This document shows, piece after piece, positions 1 through 4,799 of a stretch of 8,531 nucleotides of DNA. Made by a program: the position numbers and the translations under genes. Below the pieces are notes generated by a model that saw only the letters and a program-made list of their open reading frames with translations, did not search any database and was not told the DNA's origin. This DNA comes from an uncultured Erysipelotrichaceae bacterium (GTDB lineage Bacteria > Bacillota_I > Bacilli_A > Erysipelotrichales > Erysipelotrichaceae), in NCBI GenBank assembly GCA_902784015.1, contig CACZTC010000131.1:1-8531 (forward strand). The letters run 5' to 3'. Numbering within the stretch: position 1 is the stretch's first letter; each line of letters begins with the position of its first letter.

Positions 1-1
1 A

Positions 2-94
2 CCAGATTTAAAAATTGTAATCACAGGAACGCAATATGGATATAAAAGAGAAGACGGAGTATTTGTAATTCCAATTGGTTGTTTAAAAGATTAG
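2..94 (+). CDS. C-terminal end of an unidentified gene (5' part outside the window)
   Basis: An open frame enters from the left edge and ends at TAG 92-94, giving 30 residues that begin PDLKIVITGTQYGY and end VFVIPIGCLKD. The alternation of hydrophobic beta-strand stretches and the clean end suggest the natural C terminus of a larger protein. The tail vaguely recalls the ends of prokaryotic P-loop ATPases with a C-terminal nuclease-like domain (DUF4143/DUF234-type), but that is memory-based inference and the fragment is too short to name. Codon use (GGA, ACG, CCA) matches the less A+T-rich block that follows rather than the region beyond 2290. A copy of a ~35-bp repeat lies 36 bases downstream. 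Confidence 0.5.
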   Translation, partial: PDLKIVITGTQYGYKREDGVFVIPIGCLKD

Positions 95-130
95 GTTTTC
101 TTTACGGGGTATAGCAAATCATAAGTCAGT

Positions 131-167
131 ATAACCTGGTATATCGTGGCATAAAAGTCCTTGACAA
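131..167 (+). repeat. Imperfect direct repeat, copy 1
   Basis: This stretch matches 2192-2224. Both start ATAAC(C/T)TGG(T/C)ATATC, differ over a few bases in the middle (with a short length difference), and share a perfect 15-mer AAAAGTCCTTGACAA (153-167 and 2210-2224). Each copy lies about 30-40 bases after the stop codon of a gene end. The shared TTGACA looks like a -35 box, but copy 1 has no good -10 at 16-18 bases. The repeats bracket about 2.06 kb carrying the AbiE remnant and the kinase. Confidence 0.6.
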
Positions 168-203
168 ATCGTTACGCGGTCGGTGAGTAAGAGAGTATTT
201 AGG

Positions 204-235
204 GCCCGCATTCTATTGAGAGTGCGGGCGTTTTA
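204..235 (+). terminator. Strong Rho-independent terminator
   Basis: An 11-bp stem (left arm 204-214, right arm 219-229, one G.T pair) closes a 4-base ATTG loop and is followed by GTTTTA. The outer seven pairs are GCCCGCA/TGCGGGC. It insulates the AbiEi promoter from transcription entering from the left. Confidence 0.85.
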
Positions 236-245
236 TGTGGCTAAA

Positions 246-288
246 CGCGCTTTACAAACGTACTTTAAAATTATATAATTAAAGCGCG
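246..288 (+). promoter_or_regulatory. abiEi promoter inside a perfect inverted repeat (probable operator)
   Basis: A -35 box TTTACA (251-256) and a -10 box TATAAT (274-279) are separated by exactly 17 bases. Perfect 9-bp inverted arms, CGCGCTTTA (246-254) and TAAAGCGCG (280-288), overlap the -35 and cover the expected transcription start near 286. AbiEi proteins of type IV systems are known to repress their own promoter by binding inverted repeats through the winged helix, so this is a likely autoregulatory operator. That AbiEi binds here is inference. Confidence 0.75.
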
Positions 289-305
289 AATGTGAGGTGA
301 TTGCC

Positions 306-908
306 ATGAGTAATAAAGTGGACGATATAAAAAAAAGAGCCGAGGAAAGCGGTGGCTTAGTAAAAACCAGCGATATTCAGGAACTCGGTAATAATAGAAC
401 ATATATAAAGGGTCTTGTGGATTCAGGTTTTTTGGTGCGGGAATCGCACGGAATATACTCTGTCAAAGGTGAGAATTCGAATGAATTTGCTATTATCCAA
501 AAGAGAAGCACGAAACTAATCTTTTCATACGGAACGGCTTTGTTTTTCCATGGATTATCTGAAAAAGTCCCGGGTCATATCGATGTTACCGTTCCCCAGG
601 GATACAACGTAAGCAGAATTAAAAAATCGTTCGATAACCTCAGGTTCCATTACGTAAAACCCGAAGTTCTGATGGAAGGTGTGGAGAAACTATCAACCCC
701 ACAAGGAACCAAAGTATGTGTATACAATAAAGAACGTTGCATTTGTGATCTTGTAAAGTCTGAAGGTAATATAGATAAACAAATATATACACAGGCTCTT
801 CAAATCTACTTCGCTAATTATTTAAAAACAAGAGAGTTAATAAAGATGGCCAAAATTATCGGAGTAGAGAAAGAAGTTAGACGATATATGGAGGTACTAC
901 AAAAATGA
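306..908 (+). CDS. abiEi: AbiEi-family type IV antitoxin / transcriptional autoregulator
   Basis: A 200-residue cytoplasmic DNA-binding protein. Residues 3-55 form a winged-helix region (TSDIQELGNNRTYIKGLV, then a wing ending GIYSV), the usual N-terminal operator-binding part of AbiEi. The middle holds the family-typical SYGTALFFHGLSE (74-86) and HIDVTVPQGY (91-100), and the C-terminal part has ERCICDLVKS (143-152). In AbiE systems this protein represses the operon and neutralises the AbiEii nucleotidyltransferase without stably binding it. I chose ATG 306 because GAGGTGA (294-300) sits five bases upstream; a GTG at 297 lies inside that site. The length is normal and the frame intact. The stop overlaps the next start (ATGA, 905-908), the usual abiE arrangement, but the toxin that follows is only a stub, so this is now an orphan antitoxin, perhaps kept as a repressor. 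Confidence 0.88.
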   Translation: MSNKVDDIKKRAEESGGLVKTSDIQELGNNRTYIKGLVDSGFLVRESHGIYSVKGENSNEFAIIQKRSTKLIFSYGTALFFHGLSEKVPGHIDVTVPQGYNVSRIKKSFDNLRFHYVKPEVLMEGVEKLSTPQGTKVCVYNKERCICDLVKSEGNIDKQIYTQALQIYFANYLKTRELIKMAKIIGVEKEVRRYMEVLQK

Positions 909-1015
909 TGAGCCCGGAACAATTAAAAGGAATGATTAGAAATATATCCAAAGAGAAGGGGTTGTCATCTCAGGAGATCGACATTGTTGAAGAAATGGGA
1001 GAACAAACAGAATGA
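905..1015 (+). pseudogene. abiEii: Truncated AbiEii nucleotidyltransferase toxin (N-terminal stub)
   Basis: This 36-codon frame starts at the ATGA overlap with abiEi, behind a strong GGAGGT site (890-895, nine bases upstream). Its first ~25 residues, including SPEQLKGMIRNISKEKGL and SSQE, look like the conserved N-terminal helix of AbiEii/AbiGii toxins. Known AbiEii proteins are roughly 250-300 residues, with the catalytic GS...D-x-D nucleotidyltransferase core starting around residue 50. Here the family-like part breaks off near base 980 and a short unrelated tail (DIVEEMGEQTE) leads to TGA 1013-1015, so no catalytic residue is present. The stop overlaps the ATG of the kinase (1012), so the remnant may serve as a translated coupling leader. 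The identification rests on family memory; the truncation is seen directly. Confidence 0.75.
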
Positions 1016-1881
1016 GAGAATATTCAATGTTAAAAAGTGAAATCCAAAGTTACGGAATCTCAGAAGATGACGTCCAAATCATAAGAGAAAAAGAGGGTGT
1101 GATAGTAGCCAGAGTTCACTACGGCGATACCACAGCGATTTTGAAATGCTTTGAAAACGAAGAATTTTGCAGAAAAATAGACAATTACGAAATACTTCAA
1201 AGATATGATATTCCGACCATTAAAGTTTTAGGCAAAGGTGAGAAATCAATCCTATTGGAAGATATTGATGCCTCAGAGCTTTGGCGTCTTGGAGAAGAAA
1301 GCGATCTCAGTAACCCGACCGTGATAAAGGCCATTGCCAAATGGTATAGAATCCTGCATACAAACGGCATCCAGTATGTGCGAGAACACGGTGCAGGAAT
1401 GTACGAAGAATGGGACTGCTTTACGATTGAGGATATTAAGTCTATAAAAGAGAAATATAATCTTATAGATAATGTCGGAATCGATGCTCTTGAACAGCAC
1501 TTTGGCGAAGTGAGGAAGAGGCTTGATGCCGCACCGAGGACGCTTTGTTATAACGATTTTTATTATACCAATCTGATTGTAAAAAAGGATTTGTCGGAAG
1601 CCTTGATGTTTGATTACAACTTGCTAGGGAAAGGCAATTACATCTCCGACATTCATAATGTGACCTATTGGTTTAGTAAGGAAAACAAAGACTTATTTTT
1701 GTCTGTATATGGAGAGCCGGAGGAAGACTTGATTCTATTGGATAAAATATGTGCACCAATTGTATCACTTTACTCTGCGATGACGCGAGATGTTTTCCCG
1801 GGCTGGGCAAAGGAAGCCTTAGAAAACTTGCAAGAAATACCAGAGTTAATCGATGAATTAGTAAATAGTCCTTGTTCGTAA
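1012..1881 (+). CDS. Aminoglycoside/choline-kinase-fold phosphotransferase (APH family)
   Basis: A 289-residue cytoplasmic protein with the small-molecule kinase fold. Visible elements in order are an N-lobe strand with the presumed ATP-binding lysine (AILKCF, K45), a hinge region LLEDID (81-86), a catalytic loop CYNDFYYTNLIV (179-190) with catalytic D182 and metal-ligand N187, and the metal-binding LMFDYN aspartate (D201). The usual H-G-D of the APH catalytic loop reads Y-N-D, so the histidine is replaced by tyrosine. The substrate cannot be named: these enzymes phosphorylate aminoglycosides, other antibiotics, choline, amino sugars or proteins, and resistance should not be assumed. ATG 1012 overlaps the stop of the AbiEii stub (ATGA), with GGGAGA at 997-1002. 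No separate promoter is visible, so expression probably depends on the AbiEi-regulated promoter. Confidence 0.8.
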   Translation: MREYSMLKSEIQSYGISEDDVQIIREKEGVIVARVHYGDTTAILKCFENEEFCRKIDNYEILQRYDIPTIKVLGKGEKSILLEDIDASELWRLGEESDLSNPTVIKAIAKWYRILHTNGIQYVREHGAGMYEEWDCFTIEDIKSIKEKYNLIDNVGIDALEQHFGEVRKRLDAAPRTLCYNDFYYTNLIVKKDLSEALMFDYNLLGKGNYISDIHNVTYWFSKENKDLFLSVYGEPEEDLILLDKICAPIVSLYSAMTRDVFPGWAKEALENLQEIPELIDELVNSPCS

Positions 1882-1923
1882 AGCAGGTTTAGGAAACAGG
1901 CTGTCTGACAGGATTGGAATATT

Positions 1924-1974
1924 TTAATGGTCCACAGAAGAATAATAAACCTCTTTACGGACCATTAATTTTAT
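1924..1974 (+). terminator. Probable terminator after the kinase gene
   Basis: Perfect 10-bp inverted arms TTAATGGTCC (1924-1933) and GGACCATTAA (1959-1968) enclose a 25-base spacer and are followed by TTTTAT. The long spacer is atypical, so termination may be weak. The right arm overlaps the 5' part of the downstream gene remnant. Confidence 0.5.
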
Positions 1975-2164
1975 AAAAGATTTTGTAACTAATGAGACCT
2001 ATTATCGTACCTTAAAGGCAAGAAGACAAACGTTAAGGGAGAAGGTTTCTCCCAAATATGCTATTCAAGGGACGCTTATTACTACATATGGTTTAAAGCA
2101 CAATGCTTATAGTGGCGAATTTATTAGATGTGTGACACTTGAGGATTTGTTCTCGTATGTATGA
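1949..2164 (+). pseudogene. Start-less C-terminal fragment, probably of a P-loop ATPase
   Basis: An open frame of 71 codons runs from just after a TAA (1946-1948) to TGA 2162-2164. It contains no methionine and no ribosome binding site, so it is a gene end without its beginning. Recognisable stretches are TYYRTLKARRQTLREKVSP, then YAIQGTLITTYGLKHNAYSG and a final VTLEDLFSYV. This layout (ITTYGLKxNxYSG ... VTLEDLF) resembles the C-terminal domain of bacterial predicted AAA+ ATPases of the COG1672 type; that assignment is from memory and tentative. Codon use matches the accessory block. A ~35-bp repeat starts 27 bases after the stop. It is either decayed DNA or the right end of a gene whose left part was replaced by the AbiE-kinase block. 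Confidence 0.5.
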
Positions 2165-2191
2165 TGAAGGTATTAGTTGGTATACAATTGC

Positions 2192-2224
2192 ATAACTTGG
2201 CATATCATCAAAAGTCCTTGACAA
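2192..2224 (+). repeat. Imperfect direct repeat, copy 2
   Basis: This is the partner of 131-167, with the perfect 15-mer AAAAGTCCTTGACAA at 2210-2224. Here the TTGACA (2218-2223) is followed after 17 bases by CAAAAT (2241-2246), a mediocre -10. No gene starts downstream on the plus strand, so a promoter role is doubtful. It lies at the border where the sequence changes to the more A+T-rich background. Confidence 0.6.
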
Positions 2225-2259
2225 CAGGCAACAGGGTAGGCAAAATGATATGAATTAGT

Positions 2260-2282
2260 AAAAGACCACAACGTGGTCCTTT
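2260..2282 (-). terminator. Terminator of the phd-doc operon
   Basis: A compact hairpin GACCAC (2264-2269), loop AAC, GTGGTC (2273-2278), is flanked by an A run on the left and CTTT on the right. Read on the minus strand it ends in TTTTAC right after the stem, 13 bases beyond the Doc stop. It could also act on plus-strand transcripts. Confidence 0.65.
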
Positions 2283-2294
2283 ATCGTGTTTTCG

Positions 2295-2673
2295 TTATTC
2301 TATATGGGTCACAATCCAACCTAATAATTCTTCGTATCCTTTATTTCCAAATGCTATTTCAAGAAATATATTTGATAATTCTTCTTGAGAATAGTTAATA
2401 TGAATATCATTAAGTTCTAAGAATACTAGCATTGCATGTGCGCCAATTCTTTTATTACCATCAACAAATGCGTGATTACTAGCTAGCCCAAAGCCTAGTC
2501 TAGCAGCTTTTTGGTAAACAGAAGGGAATAAGTCCAGATTATCATAGGTTTGAAAAGGTTCAGCTAGCGCAGATTCTAATAATCCTTCATTTTTTTAAAC
2601 CTGCAGATCCCCCAGTTTCGGTAATTAGTTCTTGATGTAACATAAGTACTAATTCTTTTGATAGGATAATCAT
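2295..2673 (-). pseudogene. doc: Doc-type Fic-fold toxin, broken by a one-base frameshift
   Basis: Read on the minus strand from ATG 2673-2671, the frame gives MIILSKELVLMLHQELITET, then GGSAGLKK, then hits TGA directly after a run of seven A (plus-strand T 2590-2596). Dropping one A restores a 125-residue Doc protein of normal family length, ending WIVTHIE at TAA 2297-2295. The restored protein carries the complete Fic/Doc motif HAFVDGNKRIGAHA (67-80: H67, F69, D71, N73, K74, R75). Doc toxins use this site to phosphorylate elongation factor Tu and stop translation. The start overlaps the Phd stop (ATGA), the classic antitoxin-first arrangement. The frameshift may be genuine inactivation, a phase-variable or slippage-prone A7 tract, or a sequencing error. 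The conserved sequence on both sides shows it is recent. Confidence 0.85.
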
Positions 2674-2882
2674 TTAGCTGATTCCTCATATGCCTTACGA
2701 TTTTTATTAATTAGTCGTTTAGATATTTCACTAACACTTTCCTTAGAAGCTGTTTGCATAGATTCAGAAATATCAAAATCGATAATCAAATAACGAGGTT
2801 TATTGTTTTTTAAAATGATAGCTGATCCATTATCGTCTACAAGTCTTGCTACTTTAGAAAAATTTTGATTTGCTTCTGTCAT
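2670..2882 (-). CDS. phd: Phd/YefM-family antitoxin
   Basis: A 70-residue partner of the Doc toxin. The N-terminal part TEANQNFSKVARLVDDNGSA followed by IILKNNKPRYLIIDF is the typical Phd/YefM fold that dimerises and binds operator DNA. The charged C-terminal stretch (about residues 45-70, ending NRKAYEESAK) would be the helix that occupies the Doc active site. The stop overlaps the doc start. The start is uncertain: ATG 2882-2880 has no clear Shine-Dalgarno site. Many relatives carry several more residues before 'TEANQNF', and the frame stays open upstream as DTKNIIS to an ATT at 2906-2904, where an original start codon may have been lost. No convincing minus-strand promoter is visible in the 194-base gap to udp. 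Confidence 0.8.
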   Translation of the reverse strand: MTEANQNFSKVARLVDDNGSAIILKNNKPRYLIIDFDISESMQTASKESVSEISKRLINKNRKAYEESAK

Positions 2883-2985
2883 AGAAATAATATTTTTTGT
2901 ATCAATTCAAGGTGTCCATATTAATAAGTGTAGGAAACAACATGTTTAGTTCTGCGTTTTATTTGATGATAAAACTGATTATTAA

Positions 2986-3042
2986 CTTAAACATTATTTA
3001 AGCCATAAGAATATAAAAATATTATGTTTTTTATAATATAAT
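2986..3042 (+). promoter_or_regulatory. Candidate udp promoter with a small upstream dyad
   Basis: Two overlapping TATAAT boxes (3032-3037 and 3037-3042) lie 35-45 bases before the udp start, but no clear -35 box precedes either. A 6-bp dyad CTTAAA (2986-2991) / TTTAAG (2997-3002) lies just upstream and could be a regulator site. In DNA this A+T-rich, chance TATAAT matches are common. Confidence 0.35.
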
Positions 3043-3076
3043 TATTATTAATTAGTATTTTGAAAGGATAATTAAA

Positions 3077-3850
3077 ATGATTGATTATACAGAAGGTAGT
3101 GGTAAACAATACCATATAGGATTAGGACCTGAAGATGTAGGTAGATATGTCTTTTTACCTGGAGATCCCAAAAGATGCGTAAAGATAGCTAAATATTTAG
3201 AAGATGCAGAATTTGTGGGTGATAGTAGAGAATATATGACTTATACAGGTTATCTTGCAGGTGAAAAAGTTAGTGTCATGTCTACTGGTATGGGTGGACC
3301 AAGTGCGGCTATTGGTTTAGAAGAATTAGTAGCGATAGGGGCAGATACCTTTATTAGAATAGGAACTTGCGGAGGTATGGATGTAAATGTTAAAAGTGGT
3401 GATTTAGTTATCGCTACTTCCGCAATAAGAATGGAAGGTACTACCAGAGAATATGCTCCAATAGAATATCCTGCCGTAGCTGATCTAGAAATAATAAATG
3501 CATTAGTAGAAGGAGCTAGACAAATGGGTGTAGCTTATCATACAGGTGTAGTTCAATGTAAAGATGCTTTCTATGGTCAGCATCGCCCTGAGACTTTACC
3601 TAATGGTCAAGAATTAATGAGAAAATGGGATGCCTGGGTAAAGCTAGGTGCTAAAGCATCAGAAATGGAAAGCGCTGCTTTATTTATAGTAGCTTCTTAT
3701 TTACATGTAAGATGTGGAACTATCTTATTAACTGTAGCTAATCAAGAAAGAGAAAAAGCAGGCTTAGATAATCCGCAAGTGCATGATACTGATCTAGCAG
3801 TAAGAGCGGCTATTAAAGCGATGAAATATATTATTGAACATGATAATTAA
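3077..3850 (+). CDS. udp: Uridine phosphorylase
   Basis: A 257-residue cytoplasmic enzyme that cleaves uridine with phosphate to uracil and ribose-1-phosphate in pyrimidine salvage. Its length and motifs match nucleoside phosphorylase family I, hexameric Udp type (E. coli Udp 253 residues). Visible are H13, the phosphate loop LPGDPKR (27-33) with R33, R51 (SREY), [16 protein letters not shown] (69-84), RIGTCGG (94-100), and SEMESAA (195-201) with E196, M197 and E198 at the ribose site. Q168 and R170 in FYGQHR match the uracil-recognising Gln/Arg pair of Udp and favour uridine over purine nucleosides. The start ATG 3077 has AAAGGA (3063-3068) eight bases upstream. It stands alone between the divergent phd-doc operon and a tRNA gene, with a hairpin after its stop. 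No frame damage is seen. Confidence 0.92.
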   Translation: MIDYTEGSGKQYHIGLGPEDVGRYVFLPGDPKRCVKIAKYLEDAEFVGDSREYMTYTGYLAGEKVSVMSTGMGGPSAAIGLEELVAIGADTFIRIGTCGGMDVNVKSGDLVIATSAIRMEGTTREYAPIEYPAVADLEIINALVEGARQMGVAYHTGVVQCKDAFYGQHRPETLPNGQELMRKWDAWVKLGAKASEMESAALFIVASYLHVRCGTILLTVANQEREKAGLDNPQVHDTDLAVRAAIKAMKYIIEHDN

Positions 3851-3871
3851 TAAAGCCCTTTAAAGGCTTTA
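3851..3871 (+). terminator. Hairpin between udp and the tRNA gene
   Basis: Perfect 7-bp arms TAAAGCC (3851-3857) and GGCTTTA (3865-3871) enclose CTTTAAA, directly after the udp stop. No T run follows because the tRNA begins at 3873. It is therefore a weak terminator at best, or a processing/stability hairpin that lets udp transcripts run into the tRNA. Confidence 0.45.
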
Positions 3872-3872
3872 T

Positions 3873-3943
<71 letters not shown>

Positions 3944-3971
3944 TTTCATTATTCAAAAAGGATAATAATAA

Positions 3972-4622
3972 ATGGATAAGAAAGAATTAATTGAAAGAAC
4001 ATTGATGAGTATAATAGGCGTTATTATATGTGGCATTAGTGTTGGTATATTTAGAGTGGCTGCATTAGGTGTTGATCCTTTTCAATCTTTGATGAGTGCT
4101 TTAAATGTTGTTATACCTATCTCCTTTGGTACATTATATGTAATTGTAAATATAATATTTTTATTATTTTCTTTATTATTTGATAAATCTAAAATAGGTT
4201 TAGCAACCATAATTAATTTAACTTTATTAGGTTATATAGCTGAATATTCAGAAACATTTATAAAGAATATCTTAGGTCCAATATCTTTATTTATTAGATT
4301 CATATTATTAATAGTAGCTATCATCATAATATGTTTTGCTTCAGCTATTTATTTCAATGCTAATTTAGGTGTATCTACATATGATGCTGTATCTCTTATC
4401 ATTTCCGAAAAACAAAATAAAGTTAAATTTAAATATTGTCGTATTATTAGTGATTCTTGTTGTGTATTAATAGCTTTAATATTATTTAGAATCAGTAATT
4501 ATTCATGGTTAGAGATTACAGCATGGATTGGTATAGCTACTATTATTACAGCTTTCTTTATGGGACCTTTAATATCTTTCTTTTCTAAGCTATTACCATA
4601 TAGTAATAGGGCTATAAATTAG
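3972..4622 (+). CDS. YczE/YitT-family integral membrane protein
   Basis: A 216-residue polytopic inner-membrane protein with about five to six hydrophobic spans (roughly 11-33, 46-70, 75-92, 105-128, 158-173, 183-204). Two related motifs sit exactly 100 residues apart, GVDPFQ (33-38) and GVSTYDA (133-139), each after a membrane span. This internal duplication is characteristic of the YczE/YyaS/YitT family. The biochemical function of this family is not firmly known; in Bacillus YczE influences lipopeptide production. ATG 3972 has AAAGGA (3957-3962) nine bases upstream. The gene starts 28 bases after the tRNA with no separate promoter, so co-transcription is likely. Codon use is very A+T-rich, like the chromosomal background. 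No clear terminator follows its TAG. Confidence 0.8.
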   Translation: MDKKELIERTLMSIIGVIICGISVGIFRVAALGVDPFQSLMSALNVVIPISFGTLYVIVNIIFLLFSLLFDKSKIGLATIINLTLLGYIAEYSETFIKNILGPISLFIRFILLIVAIIIICFASAIYFNANLGVSTYDAVSLIISEKQNKVKFKYCRIISDSCCVLIALILFRISNYSWLEITAWIGIATIITAFFMGPLISFFSKLLPYSNRAIN

Positions 4623-4654
4623 CAAAATTTATTAAATTGAAAATGACTTGTTTT

Positions 4655-4683
4655 TTGACAGTTTTGACGTTCCATTATAAAAT
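4655..4683 (+). promoter_or_regulatory. Probable promoter of the large surface-protein gene
   Basis: A perfect -35 box TTGACA (4655-4660) is followed after 17 bases by TAAAAT (4678-4683); TATAAA two bases earlier is an alternative -10. Transcription would start near 4690 and give a leader of about 110 bases. The 177-base gap between the YczE-type gene and the surface protein holds no other gene that I can support. Confidence 0.6.
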
Positions 4684-4799
4684 CGTTTCTGCAATAATAT
4701 AGTTGCTTAAATAAAAACTGAATCAATTCAAACAGAATCACGTAGCTGATTATGGGGGACTTAGCAACGTTTTTATTTGAAAAAAGAAAGGAACAGCGG

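Noticed and set aside
161..189. TTGACA in repeat copy 1 as a promoter for abiEi
   Set aside because: No acceptable -10 box follows at 16-18 bases, and a strong terminator at 204-235 would stop the transcript before abiEi.
1273..1500. Minus-strand open frame of 75 codons
   Set aside because: It lies entirely inside the kinase gene, has no ribosome binding site and its translation has no protein-like pattern.
2037..2053. Perfect 7-bp hairpin GGGAGAA-GGT-TTCTCCC
   Set aside because: It lies within the open frame of the ATPase-like remnant and has no T run, so I do not call it a terminator.
4752..4799. Longer start for the surface protein at ATG 4752 (MGDLATFLFEKRKEQR extension)
   Set aside because: No Shine-Dalgarno site precedes 4752, while ATG 4800 has AAAGGA at seven bases and gives a standard signal peptide. 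The extension overlaps the ribosome binding site.
4684..4799. Possible riboswitch or attenuator in the 110-base leader of the surface-protein gene
   Set aside because: No convincing stem pairs or known aptamer consensus were found by eye, and no T-tract hairpin precedes the start.
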